64,000 bases of DNA from Arctopsyche grandis (GCF_051622035.1 NC_135360.1:25743206-25807205); one strand, 5' to 3'; shown: positions 35,954-51,572, numbered from the stretch's first letter. Notes: generated by a model not told the origin, from the letters alone. Numbers and translations: made by a program.

Positions 35954-36104
35954 TTACAAGTTGTAACTTGCAACATCAATCCACAAGTATACAACAAAAC
36001 AACCTAAATGCATTTTGAAAAGTAAGATGTCATGTTTCGTATTTTTTAAGGAATATAATTTTTTATTCCTTAAAAACACGCCTGTATGCGTTGCATACAT
36101 TTGT
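35954..36104. other. unassigned spacer
   Basis: No feature recognised. Includes a short near-palindrome TTTTTTAAGGAATATAATTTTTTATTCCTTAAAAA, described here by position 36045-36077. Confidence 0.3.
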
Positions 36105-36300
36105 ATGGTAAACGGATTATTGCGCAAATTGCGATCTCGCGCACGAAAATCGTTGCTACAAAAATCGCGAATACAGAATATGCGGCACCCGAGTTCTCGT
36201 TAGTACAATATTTCGCATGGATAGCTTTCGATTTATGAAGTTTTTAGGTGCCAGATGTTCCGTGATCTAGATTTTAGTCATTTGCGCGAGATCACTTTGT
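36105..36300. mobile_element. CATCTGG MITE, reverse-oriented copy
   Basis: Begins GGTAAACGGATTATTGCGC and includes ATCGCGAATACAGAATATG, GGCACCCGAGTTCTCG, GGTGCCAGATGTTCCG and GCGCGAGATCACTTTG. Its right side is interrupted by the element at 36303. Confidence 0.7.
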
Positions 36301-36302
36301 AA

Positions 36303-36773
36303 AGGTCTGACCGCACTATGCGACAATCGAATGATCCGACACTTAACAACAGTACGCGACCAAGTGTTGTTTGTATGAAATTGTATGAGACAGTCGCATG
36401 ACGTAGAACAACACCTTGCGTCAAAGTTGACTTTTCGACCAACTTTGACGCAAGGTGTCGTTCGCGACGTGACGCAAGTGTCGTTGAGTGGGGGTTGCCT
36501 TGCGACAATCATTCTCCTTCTTCATATCGTGACTTTGAAATAGCATGTAGCCATAATCTTGTGGTTTTCCTCGATTTTTCTTCTTCCTCGCATATCAAAG
36601 ATACTATAATAGCGTCCGTTTCGTCCATCTTGCTCCGAGGTACCGAACGAATGATTGACATCATTTACCGCGTAGTGTCGCATCGCTGTCGTTCAAGTGG
36701 GGTTTACCTAATATTGTCGCACACTGTTGTGAAGTGTCGGACCGTTCGTTTGACGCAGAGTGCGGTCAGACCT
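36303..36773. mobile_element. Harbinger-type MITE with TAA duplication
   Basis: 471 bp with inverted ends of ~52 bp (AGGTCTGACCGCACTATGCG and complement, several mismatches), flanked by TAA at 36300-36302 and 36774-36776. A perfect 19-bp hairpin lies at 36411-36429/36440-36458. No gene. Ends resemble the Harbinger-like element at 35162. Confidence 0.82.
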
Positions 36774-36776
36774 TAA

Positions 36777-40146
<3,370 letters not shown>

Positions 40147-40358
40147 GGGGTCTACGTGACGAGACAGAATGTTAAATTACAGAAAACCCAAATATCAGAA
40201 GGCAAAGATCGAAAATCGAAAGATCTTAAGTCGAAAGATCAAAAAAAAAATGGTGCATGGTGAACGGTACATACATACTCACTTAATTTGCGCGAGCAGG
40301 ATACAACAGGAACAAGAGGAATATGCTTTTCCTCCCGTATTCTGCGCGCGCACATTAA
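40147..40358 (+). mobile_element. half of foldback element B
   Basis: Matches the left arm of the element at 23331-23719, from GGGTCTACGTGACGAGACAG to CGCGCGCACATTAAT. It stops at the hairpin apex, where unrelated T-rich sequence begins. Confidence 0.8.
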
Positions 40359-40520
40359 TTTTTTTCCCAAAAAACTGGTTCACGTTTTTCAATTTCTATT
40401 GTCAACCTTTTTTTTTGCTCCAGGTTTGTAGGACAATATTGATTGATAATATGTAGTTAACCATTTTTCTTGGGAAATGAAAACTCCACCGCCGAAGAAT
40501 AATTACTATATACGATATAT

Positions 40521-40806
40521 ACTAGCGTTTTGCCCGTTGAAATTCAACATACATTTTTAATTTAAAATGATAAACGATCCACAAAAAACTCTCAATGAAT
40601 ATATATTTATGTATTGTTACACTAAGCAACAAAAAAATACCGGTGCTTAGTCTAATCAGTTTGAGCCACTGAATTTGATTATGACAATGAGTTTTGTCGA
40701 CTTGCTCTCGTTTATGAGATATGGGCGTTTACAAAAATGCGTAAATTTACATATTTTTGGCTTGGGCATTCTTTAACTCGAAATCTAGTATTTCTGTACC
40801 AAAATT
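40521..40806 (+). mobile_element. CTAG-type element start, body unassigned
   Basis: ACTAGCGTTTTGCCCGTTGA after a TATA tract matches the CTAG...CCCG start formula. How far it extends is unclear. The sequence to 40806 has no gene. Confidence 0.4.
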
Positions 40807-40930
40807 AAGTATCAAAATCAATAGTCAGATATTTTTCCTATTGATTGTAAATTTTATTGCTGTAAAATACTTATAACTAAATTATCTAGCGAATTTTAAA
40901 AGTCAGAAATATACTTTTTTTTACATATTT
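40807..40930. repeat. dispersed repeat, second copy
   Basis: Matches 13447-13570 in order and spacing (CAATAGTCAGAT, CCTATTGATTG, AATTATCTAGCGAATTTTA, ATATACTTTTTTTTACA). Confidence 0.7.
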
Positions 40931-42419
40931 CACATTTCGCGGCAACTGCTTTATATTTTTCACAAAATTACTTTACATATAATATGTAATTTATAAAAAT
41001 AAAATTATTTTTTCAACAAAAAGGGAATGATATATTGATTTTAATTATTAGTATCAAATCAATGGATATGTAATGTTGCGCTGAATATTTTCTATGAATC
41101 GCGAGGACCAAAATTCTTCCTCTGACTGATTAAAAAAAAAATGTGCCAAGGATATGTTTAGGTTGATAGTGAAAAAAACGACGTTATTTGCTAAACATAT
41201 TCCCGCTAGATTTTATATAATGTGTTGCCAAATACGTCCCGTCCCATTCGCAACTTGTCCCGCCGCAAAAGGATATTGCTCTGGTCAAAATCCGAGGCCA
41301 ACTTATTATTAAACTAGTCATCGGTGCAATGGTCACAAAAAAGGGGCACTATTGTTAATTTCATAGAAAACCCCTGTTTTTTGCTCTCCTGCTTTGAACA
41401 CTAATGGAATGAATGGTCTATTGTTATTTGCAATTGTACCGTACCTTATCCTAAGTCTACTTATTAGTTATTATTAGAGGTAGGACCGGAAGCGTGCTTT
41501 TTCCAAGAAACAGGGCGTTTTGGGTCTATTTTCCAGGAAATAGAGCAAACTACAAACCTAGAGTCCAAAATAACGTTCATCATAAAAATGAACAAAGCAC
41601 GGCGAACAATGAACAATGAACTGCGCAAAGTTGGTCCGCTCTTTAGTTATTATACATAAATTTTCATTACAATACTCAGCAAAAGATACGGTATTTATTA
41701 AAAACATTCTAATGATAAATATTATAAAATCCTTGGATTATATTTTAAATTATGGGGCCGAAAGTGTCTGATTATTATCACACATGTATATATGTATATA
41801 TAATGAAAAAACATTAAAAAAAAACGATAACATACACGTCCTTCGATATGCGCGTAACTTTTACCGTTTTGGCCAAATTCGACCGGCCATCCGTCGCTTG
41901 CGCAATGCACCTAGTTTCTTGTCGATTTCAAAATGTGTATAAAAAATATGATTGTTATACATTTTTCGCTATTTTTTGCCACTCGGCAATATTTCACTTG
42001 GGTCAAGGGCCGTTGAGCCACTCATTGCGCATTAATTGAAACGTAATTACCCGCTAAAAAGCTGTCAATTTTTATTTATATGTATATTGTCTCCGTGTAA
42101 ATCTTTGATGGGTGTGTAAAGCTATAAAAAATTTGTTCGATTGCTTCATATATCGTAATTCTTATATTTAGATTTACGTTTTTAACTATGATGTTTATAT
42201 TACCTGCCGCTATAATCTGGAACACGTCGATCATAATATCTAGAACGTATAATTGATATTATTGAAAAAAATTAGGTCCCAATGTAAACGTATTTAGTGT
42301 TTATACCTTCGATTGGACAGAGCACTCTTCAAATGTGAAGGTCCATTTGATATGTGGTCAGATTGCAATATTTGAATCATACTAAAGGTTTCATTAATGA
42401 AATTTAATTCCAGTTTATA
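40931..42419. other. AT-rich intergenic DNA
   Basis: No gene recognised. 41345-41440 (CACTATTGTTAATTTCA, GGTCTATTGTTATTTGCAA) recurs at 47950-48040, so it belongs to an unnamed dispersed repeat. Confidence 0.4.
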
Positions 42420-43282
42420 GTAAGGGCGAAAACACACTGAGAGGCACGTGGTACGTGTTGCTTTATTTTTTTTTAGATAATTTTGTACATGTAAAAAAAA
42501 AAGCAAGCATGCATAACCTTTCCTGCTGCACGCAATCTTCCTCTGGAGTGTTTTCGGTGATATTTTATCTTTGTATTGACATAGGTTTGACAGTGATCAA
42601 TAACGGTGATTCCCATTTTTTTTTAATTATATATATACATATACATATATGTATATATGTATATATTTTTTTGATTTACATACATATTACGTTCCATGGC
42701 AGAAATTACCCCAATTGGACACACATGGTTAGATTATTTTTGTACATACATACATATATAAGTACTAACAATTTTTTAAATATATCAGTATACATATGTA
42801 TATGTAGAATGCAATATATTATAGATATCTATGAACACAACAAATTTGCGAGAAATACATTATGTAGGGTAGCATTTATAAAATTCAACAAATTCGAGAT
42901 GACTCAAATTTGCGAAAAACTTGGGAGAAGGATACTGGTTTTGTTATATCAATAGCTCTACCAGTGCACTACGCTGTGACTAATTTGAAGAAATTTGTAC
43001 GAATCAATAATCAAATGAACATTGTAATTGAATTATTAGTCACATTGCGATTGCCTAAAAGATAATTGTTGCCATGAAAATCACGAATACGGAATATTTG
43101 GCACTCGAGTTCTCTTTAGTATGATGGACTTTTCGGCTGCCAGATGTTCCGTTATAGAGATTTTAGTGACTTTTGGGCGAGCACTTTGTGACCAATAATC
43201 ACCGAACTCATTAAGATACGCTTCTCACCGCTGGAGTCCACGTACGCGTCCTGTGCCGCACTTTTGAGTGTGTTCTTACCAT
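42420..43282. repeat. dispersed element copy, interrupted
   Basis: Segments 42420-42615, ~42973-43016 and 43210-43282 match the continuous copy at 56487-56822 (GGAGTGTTTTCGGTGATATT, GACAGTGATCAATAACGG, GCTGGAGTCCACGTACGCG). Between them lie ~350 bp of AT-rich sequence and the MITE at 43017-43209. No gene. Confidence 0.65.
43017..43209. mobile_element. CATCTGG MITE, uninterrupted copy
   Basis: About 190 bp with ATTGTAATTGAATTATTAG at one end and CCAATAATCACCGAAC at the other, core GGCTGCCAGATGTTCCG. It is the best reference for the family, lacking the insertions that split the 24-25 kb copy. Confidence 0.75.
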
Positions 43283-45529
43283 TATCCATTTTACACATTA
43301 TTTTTATTGTTAGTACATATTGTCTTATTTTAATCTTAGTGCTTAATAATATAATAATAGGAAAAAGCTCAAAAACCTATTATTAAAGTGAAGGAAATTG
43401 GTCCAACAGATAAAAACCCGACTCGTAACCAGATTTCAGTGTCATTATGGTTTCGATGACACAGGTCAAGGTTTCACGTGCTTCAGCGTGAGTTACTAGC
43501 CGGTGTCATTTCATCACAAAACTATTTCCTACATATGTATATATACATTTTTCTCCAATTTTCTCTTTCCCTATTCATTAAAAGTCCATAATTGAACGTC
43601 AAACTGAACTATGTCTTGACATTTCATTAGAAAGTAAGGAAACGTTATAGGACTAGTCATATCCATTCAATCGATTGTCTCTACCAACAAAGCTTCAGTT
43701 TCTAATACATTTTTAATGGATTCCGGCAGTTCTCTGTATTATAATATAATATTATAATTACAGTCTAGCACTCGAGTTACCCATCCATTAGGTATTATTA
43801 TAATAATACATTTTTTTGGAATATTTCCAATAACTTTTTCACGTCGGGTTTATGACTCGGTACAAAATTCAAAACTCCAAAGTCGATTAGCTTAACCTAA
43901 TCTTGCGATAAAAATGACGTTTTAATTTTTTCTGCATCTCTCGAATTAATTTCGATGCTGATTTGAGAGCCTCCATCTTATTCGACGAGGTCGAATAGTT
44001 GGTATATGCTCGAGTTTCTGATGAAACATAAGGATTGATGCTAATCGGTAATGTAAATGTACATATGTAATGTAAATGTGTAATTGCGGCTTTTTGTCAC
44101 ATTTACGCAACACAAGTCTGCGGAAACATACTCGAGCCTAACGGCAAATGTCATCGATCATTTTTCTTATACGCGTATGTGATTTGTTGTTGAAATATAT
44201 TTTCGCAAAAAACACCGGCACTTCAAATTTTGATAAATGTTAATCGATCAAAATGTGTTGACATTTATGTTTCAATATTTCCATATGTGATTTTAAATGT
44301 TTAGTTCTGCGATAAGTGATCGTATGATGAAGTTGATGCATGTTATAATATGTATGTAATAATATTTGATAATTTGCACAATATGAAAGTGTGACGATGT
44401 GAAGTGCAAAATTCCCAAAATGTGCCTCGTTAATTATCACGTTTTTCCTATTATACTTCCCGGTATTTGCATACGTACATACATACATAATTGGAAAATG
44501 TACATACATACATAATTGGAAAATGTACATACATATATAAATTGTTCAATATTGTATTGCAAGTATGATCAAATACGTTCGGCAAGCGTGCCTCTTCTTA
44601 TTTTAATAAATAAAAATCACATTCCTTATTTAAAATAAAATTTTATTCGGAAAAATTATGAAACTTTGTATGTATTTTACTTTCCGTGTTCGTAAGGTCG
44701 GCTTTGTACTACGCCTGTATTTGTCAAACTATAATATTATCCGCGTTTCTCAAACCATTGTTCCTTTACAGAAAGTTAATGCACATAATCAAAACAAAAA
44801 CATATTGTAATGCTGTAATTTTCCAATAATTTTCTGCTAAAACTTACATAATTTTCACCTGCGGCGCATTTTATTTCGATTCTTTGTAATAAAAATATTC
44901 CTTCTATTTATTAACAACTTAAAATTATCCTACGATTAGAATTAGTTTTTTTTTTAAATATCTAATTTTTCAAAACGCAATTTAGACTCTAGGCCACGGG
45001 GTCCCAAATTATAGATCCCGTTATATAACCCCAAATGGGGTCTCGAAGGGTTAACCTAAACTAACCTTAAATAAATAAGTTTTGGCTGCTCAGATAATAT
45101 GATGTGTTTGCTTCCGCATCCAGTCACACACATGCGGCATAAAAAAAAGCCAAATCGAAACAGGTGCTACTCTCTACCGAGATACCTTTATTGATTATTG
45201 ATTATTATATATGAAATACATACATAATTACTTCAATGATAATATGTGTGTTTCATTCAGTTTGGGGTGAATGTAAAAGCGTCGATCGGGTCGTCGTAAT
45301 GAGATAATTTATTGTCATAGTCAGTAATATCAATTAATTATTGAACTGTAAAGAATTCTATAAAATAAATAATAATTTCACTAATATAGGGGCCAGTGAA
45401 TATGTATCTTCCGTAGTGAAAATATAAATATATCCAGTGAAAATGTAATTAGATATCATGTCACTGAAACGTCAGTGAAATTATAATTTCACTGCTGTTA
45501 TAATTACACTGTAAAATATTTATATAGGA
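43283..45529. other. AT-rich intergenic DNA
   Basis: No gene or clear transposon. A tandem pair of ~32 bp (ATGTACATACATACATAATT) is at ~44470-44535. 45420-45500 has AGTGAAA/TTTCACTG inverted motifs similar to 6705-6745. Confidence 0.35.
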
Positions 45530-45972
<443 letters not shown>

Positions 45973-46170
45973 TTCATTTTTATATATATACTAGTGTTAG
46001 ACCCGTTGATTTCAACGGGTGGTTTCGAAAAGGAATTGAAACTCAAATAAAAATAAAGTTAAAGATATTGAAGTTAAAGATATTGACTGGTTTCGGAAAG
46101 AAATTGATGCACGAATTACGAATGACAAATTACGAAGTGATTACGAATTACGAATTACATTTTGTGTATC

Positions 46171-46341
46171 GCCGACGCCTCCGGCACCCCGGGGCCTTCG
46201 CCCCCGGCGCTTCCGTCGCTCCGGGGCCTTCGGCCCCAGCGCCGCCGACGCCTCCGGCGCCCGCAGCGCACCCAGCGCCCCCGATGCCTTCGTCACCCCG
46301 GGGGCTTCGCCCCCAGCGCCGCCGACGCCTCCGGCGCCCCC
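46171..46341. repeat. GC-rich degenerate repeat block
   Basis: Repeated GCCGACGCCTCCGGCGCCC and CCGGGGCCTTCGGCCCC-like units, near 80% GC by eye in AT-rich surroundings. Many units form short hairpins (GGGGCCTTCGGCCCC). Confidence 0.9.
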
Positions 46342-46342
46342 A

Positions 46343-46575
46343 ATGAAAAAACTGAAAAAATGAAAAAACTGAAAAAACTGAAAAAATGAAAAAACTGAAA
46401 AAATGAAAAAACTGAAAAAATGAAAAAACTGAAAAAATGAAAAAAATGAAAAAACTGAAAAAATGAAAAAACTGAAAAAATGAAAAAAATGAAAAAAACT
46501 GAAAAAAATGAAAAAACTGATAAAATGAAAAAAATGAAAAAACTGAAAAAATTAAAAATGTGAAAAAAAAAAAAA
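46343..46575. repeat. TGAAAAAAC minisatellite
   Basis: Roughly two dozen 8-9 bp units TGAAAAAAC/TGAAAAAA. The opposite strand reads as Phe-rich repeats with no coding value. Confidence 0.95.
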
Positions 46576-46727
46576 TTGTTCCCCATACTGGTTGATTCAT
46601 CATGTTCGGCGAGAGTTAGGACACACACACACACCCACACACACACCCACACACACACCGATTACCGTCTTTATATATATGATAGATATAAACGGTATGT
46701 TGCGTGCAGATTAAATTTAATTAATAA

Positions 46728-47299
46728 CACTGTTCGACACGAAAAATGATTCAGAGACGAGATATGACTTTTCTTATAGATCTATGCCCAGTAAACACGA
46801 ATCTGGATATAAAAAATGTTGATTGGCTCGAGATTCGGAGATATATGTTTTTTTTAAATCGCGCGATTTTTCTATATCTTGTTGTTGTTCGGTCGATGTC
46901 TCAAATTCTGTCAATTTCCTGTTCAAAATGAATATTGGAATCTATATTCGGGTATTTTATCTTCTATCTTCATTTGTAGTACTTTTCAGCTTTCAAATCT
47001 CTCTAATTAGTCGTCCAGTTCAAATTAAAAGTCAAAAGTCCGTATTTTCATTTAGGATTTTTTCCTACTGTTAATACTATTTTATATTGAAAGATGATTA
47101 TTGGGATAGTGTTCTGGCCATACTATTTTTTGTTTTCGTTTAAAAGGGTTAATTGGTGCTGAATTTTAAATCGGTAAAATTGCGAGCTTTAGCTCGCAAT
47201 TTTAGCTTTTAAGCTCGTACTAGTATTTACTCGTATTTATAAGAAAAGTCATATCTCGTCTCTGAACCAAAAAAAAACGTCGTCATTTGTCAAACAGTG
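46728..47299. mobile_element. CACTG-ended DNA element, non-autonomous
   Basis: 572 bp with ends CACTGTTCGAC and GTCAAACAGTG. Inner arms GTTCAGAGACGAGATATGAC (right, complemented) and ATTCAGAGACGAGATATGAC (left) pair on. TAA flanks both sides (46725-46727, 47300-47302). A perfect hairpin of 13-bp arms is at 47177-47204. CACTG with a 3-bp duplication is compatible with CACTA or Chapaev-like transposons. No transposase inside. Confidence 0.75.
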
Positions 47300-47302
47300 T
47301 AA

Positions 47303-49063
47303 TGGAACATGTTTTCGATTGTATTAAAAATATTTCGATTCATCTAAATTGAAAACGCTTGAATACATACGTAACATGCAGCTAATGCCTATATTTTAAT
47401 GCGTTTACAATAAAAATATATGTATTTAACAAGCGTCCTAGTTGCCTCTATAAATCATTAAGGTTTGCCAATCAAAACCGCATTTATAAATATTATACTC
47501 GTTGTTTATTTTTACGCTTCTGTTAGGACGTTATAAAGTACATATGTCGAGTACTTTCAAGGGCTCGTGCCAAAATTTTTAGTACATTTAGTGGTCTAAT
47601 TAAATTCGAGGTGACCATTAAACCTAACTGGTGCGTATATTAAATTACTCGTGTATTGCAACATTAGAAGAACTCCGATTACAAAATCGTGTACCAAATC
47701 TATAATGGTACAGCGCTACGACTTATCTATAATTAATTACATTTTGATGATCGGGGTGATTGGTATAATTCAAAAATTAAACTACAGTGTCGGTCATTCA
47801 ATTTGTCACTCATTTTAGTAAGCATGTTCAGTAAGTTGTTATATTCTGATCAATATAAAACGGGTTTTTAGACTCATAATTTGGAGTCGAGAGTTTGCCT
47901 ACTACCAATTTAAATGGAATAATGCATAGTTTGATCATTTTCTTTACAGCACTATTGTTAATTTCAAAGAAAAAACACGATTTTTGCTCTATTGCTTTGA
48001 ACTCTAACGGAATGGTCTATTGTTATTTGCAATTGCATCGATGACCGAAGCTTGGTCTAAGATTTTACCAGATGGAAAACAGGTCTTTTGAATAGGATTT
48101 TTTTTGCCTTTTTTCATATGACGCTTTGGCTATGAAATCATTATGATTTTGATTATCTATAGTACTGTTTCTCAACTCGTGGCCCCCTTTTGAGTTTAAT
48201 ATTTATTTTTGTCCACAATAGTTGCTCGAGAGAAAAGTAAATGAATATATATTAATAATTACACCTTTTATTTTATAAATTACAAAATATACCCCTTATT
48301 AACTATATACTTACATACATACGTACAATGCGTTTATATTTTGCTTTATGTGTGATCCTTGTGCCTGATGCAAACTATGTCCGGGTGTGTATCAAGTTTA
48401 TTATTTTTTGTAGATAAAAAAAATTCGCATCTATTGATAATATCAAGATGATTATGATGGCTTTTAAGAGGAGATAAATAAATCGACTAAATCCAGATTC
48501 AACTATGTAGGAAATTCAATGAAATATAAACTTGCCCCCTCCCAGAGTTGTACTCCTCGGATCAGTGCTTATCAAGAAATAATTTTTATTAAGTTTAAAT
48601 CTAGTTTTTATTGTATTCTGACTAATGTAGCTCCAGTCTAATTTGCTATTTCTTCCAAAAAGCTGATTTTTGTCTTAATGTTCTGAGACCATGTTGACCC
48701 CAGCTAAAAAACGCTGATCTATGCTATTCTATGTCTGATGTTTATGACATACACATATGTATATATATTTTAATTTTCTGCCAAATCGGACCAGAACTAA
48801 TGTGCTTTGATGACTCACCCCTTTCAAGAGCCATTTGACTACATAACCTACTGTCTGAAGTCTTGATGTTTTTAATGCATCATACAGTTCTGTCAGGCAA
48901 CATACATACATTTGAATGACTCCTAACTGCATATTTACACTTTTTTTTTTAAATATTATTAATGTTGTTTTCATTTGTGATTTTATTATTTAGTATAATA
49001 TGTATTTACTGCACGAATGCATACATCTATGTGTGTATGTTTGTATATGTTTATTTATATACA
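47303..49063. other. AT-rich intergenic DNA
   Basis: No gene. 47950-48040 is the second copy of the dispersed repeat at 41345-41440. Confidence 0.4.
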
Positions 49064-49065
49064 TA

Positions 49066-50537
49066 CAGGTATTCCTCGACTTACGACGGAGATACGTTCC
49101 TGAACCTCGGTCATAAGTCGAATCCGTCGTAAGTCGAGGAATATATTTTTTTTTCGGTGATTTTACTTACTTTTATTAATATAGTAATTCAAATGAATTC
49201 ATATTTAAATTAAAAAAAAATTAAACATGTACATCATCCGTACTTATTAATTATAAACTATACATCCTCATCACTTATCACATAAGTACAATCCATTTCT
49301 TCATCTTCAGTTTGAGATACAGTCGTATTAGTTTTTTTGAAAAATGTGTCTAATTTTGTTTGAACAGTATCCTGTTTTTTTTCTCTATATATTTCTTGGT
49401 AGCATGCGAGATTTTCTTGAATCCTGCGGTTCACATTTGAAAATCTTTCACTGTCTGGGTCCATAATTTCAAACTTTTGTATTCCTTGATTAATTAAATT
49501 AAAAGCAGCAGCCATTTCTTTCAATACAAATTATTTCAGCGGTTCCGCAGATGTGATTGATTCATTTTCATCAAAATCCTCTTCTGCAACCATTTGAGTT
49601 TCAAGATCTAATAATTCTGCATTGGTTATACCTTCTGAATCATTTTCAAGAAGTTGTTTGATGTCTTCGTCATCTTCGTCAAATTGTAGACGTTCACTAA
49701 ATTGTACGATTAGGTTAGTAATATCGTCGACATTTTTTTCTTTTTCATATATGAAACGGGTTCAAATCGATTCGTGAATTTTTTCCATATTCCGTACATA
49801 TGTATGTACATGCTGAAGTAACTTCTTAAGCCGTTAAAGGGTCCATCCCTTATCTATATTTCTTATAGCATGAAGGATATTATAATTTTTCCAAAATTAT
49901 TGAAAGTTTTTCCTTCTTCTATTGCTTCAATGCCTTGCGCAAATGTAATTTTTAAATAATGAGCTTTAAGAGACGCAATGAAATTCCCTTTTCAATCTTA
50001 TCATCGATCCAAATCACTGGTAATTTTTCCATTTGTTGAATGGGTCCGAGTCTTTTTTTATTTATTATTTTTAATTTAATTGACAAGGACCCTTTAACGG
50101 CTTTACGAATTTTTTCTTTATCTTTTAAAATAGTGGAGACCGTTGAATGTGACAATTTCAAATTATTTGCCAAGTCCATCACTTTTTTACCACTATCATA
50201 TTGTTTTATCACTTCAAGTTTCATTTCTAAGTCTATCACCTTTCTCTTTTTTTAACAAGAGTTTCTTTATCAATCATTATCACGTTTCTTTATCACACAT
50301 TATAAATGTTCTTATAAATAAAAATTTGAGCACTAATCAACACGAAAATGAGAAAATAAACATCCTAAAACAATAACGAACAGTTATGTAACAAAAAGTA
50401 ACGACCGTACGAGTTTGTTACCGTCGTGCGTCAATCAATTTTTGAAAAATAATTAATTAATAAAAAATATATTATTTTTTTCCGGTCGTAAGTGCGAACC
50501 GTCGTAAGTCGAACCGTCGTAAGTCGAGGACTAACTG
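49066..50537 (-). mobile_element. pogo/Tigger-type transposon, internally deleted
   Basis: Ends CAGGTATTCCTCGACTTACG and, complemented, CAGTTAGTCCTCGACTTACG, flanked by TA (49064-49065, 50538-50539), the usual Tc1/mariner-pogo target. It contains the N-terminal and C-terminal parts of a Tigger-like transposase on the minus strand. Only ~1.47 kb long, so the DDE core is missing. GACTTACGACGG is repeated at both ends. Confidence 0.88.
49258..50239 (-). pseudogene. Tigger/CENP-B-like transposase, deleted core
   Basis: The N-terminal segment (50239-~49950) reads MIDLEMKLEVIKQYDSGKKV and LKLSHSTVSTILKDKE, the CENP-B/Psq helix-turn-helix that binds the element ends. A second frame (~49740-49545) is acidic, FDEDDEDIKQLLENDSEGIT, and ends in a stop. 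A third (49524-49258) gives the usual tail, MAAAFNLINQGIQKFEIMD and VQTKLDTFFKKTN. The DDE catalytic domain that should lie between the first and second parts is absent, with at least two frame breaks. Confidence 0.85.
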
Positions 50538-50585
50538 TACATATATACATATTCATATGTATTTGTGCGTATATGTATATATGAA

Positions 50586-50590
<5 letters not shown>

Positions 50591-50664
<74 letters not shown>
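50591..50664. repeat. (TA)n microsatellite
   Basis: About 74 bp of TA dinucleotides followed by a short GT run. Confidence 0.98.
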
Positions 50665-50672
<8 letters not shown>

Positions 50673-50774
50673 ATGTGTATGTGTTGAACATATGTACACA
50701 TACCCACACATATCTATTTGCACATTGCGTGTATGTAAATGTGTTTTTTTCCTCATGTATTCAATGATTATTAC

Positions 50775-50865
50775 TTTTTTTTAATTGGCCAGGAAGGCCC
50801 ACTGGGCTTACCTGTTACGCCTTCCTGGTATAAATATATAAAAATAAAATAAAAAAATCGTAAAT
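50775..50865 (+). mobile_element. LINE 3' end stub
   Basis: GGCCAGGAAGGCCCACTGGG...GCCTTCCTGGT (a hairpin, 50789-50829), then TATAAATATATAAAAATAAA. A hairpin plus A-rich tail of this kind is found at 3' ends of some insect LINEs. The clade is not assigned. Confidence 0.45.
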
Positions 50866-51044
50866 TAAACAAAAACGCAGATTTTATTTGGAGTTGGTTC
50901 AGCATGTACATGTGTACATAATTACAGTGCAAAATTTAAACAACAGTGCAAACATTGAAGGATCAGATTTTCCTTAATGCTCTCAATGTTTCCACCGCAA
51001 CAGAATTTATAATATTTTCAGCTTGAAATCATTAAGGTTTTGAC

Positions 51045-51432
51045 CAGTGGCATAATTAGAAAAATTTGTCCCGCATGCAAAATTTACCAAAGGCCCCCCC
51101 CATTTTTTTTAAATTAAATAAATAAACTTACAAATTTTAAATATCCTTCTTAGCTTATATGTAAATTTGAAAATTCTGCAATCACATATTTTAAAGACAT
51201 TTTATGAAGTTATTCATGTTAAACTTCGCAGAACAAGTTGAATTTTTTTAAACACACTTCTACCTGTTTTCAATTAGGGCGAATTGCTTTTCCTGTATTT
51301 TTATTTATAACTTTGTTTTTTATTTATTTTATATATACATGTATTGATATTTGGAGATCCTCCCGAAGGCTCTCCTGACCCTAAGGGCTCGCATGCACCG
51401 CATACCCCCGCGTCATAGTAGTAACGCCACTG
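51045..51432. mobile_element. hAT MITE related to the 9738 element
   Basis: 388 bp with ends CAGTGGCATAATTAG and GTAGTAACGCCACTG, flanked by exact GTTTTGAC duplications (51037-51044, 51433-51440). The ends match the first ~10 bp of the autonomous hAT at 9738-13109 (CAGTGGCGTAAC) almost exactly, including C-rich subterminal DNA. It may be mobilised by that or a related transposase (inference). Confidence 0.88.
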
Positions 51433-51572
51433 GTTTTGACCATCTGTCGTGATCGAAAGCTCAACAATTGCTTCCAGTAATACAATCAAAATAAGAACTC
51501 GGGTACTAGATCCACTGTTTTTTATAACGTTAAGTTTTCTCTCTTTCGTATTTTCACTTTTTTCTTTTTACT

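Larger units (their letters stand above)
45990..46680 (+). mobile_element. CTAG-type element with GC-rich interior
   Basis: Starts ACTAGTGTTAG followed by a perfect hairpin ACCCGTTGATTTCAACGGGT (46001-46020). It contains ACGAATTACGAATTAC repeats, a GC-rich block (46171-46341), a GAAAAAAC/T minisatellite (46343-46575) and a (CACACACC)n tail, ending near CCGATTACCGTC. No credible gene. The ends are inferred from the family pattern. Confidence 0.5.

Noticed and set aside
46171..46341. CpG-island promoter
   Set aside because: The GC richness comes from a degenerate tandem repeat inside a transposable element, with no gene adjacent.
46148..46658. Phe-rich and Ala/Pro-rich proteins
   Set aside because: Translations of the TGAAAAAAC minisatellite and GC-rich block. 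Frames shift freely between units.
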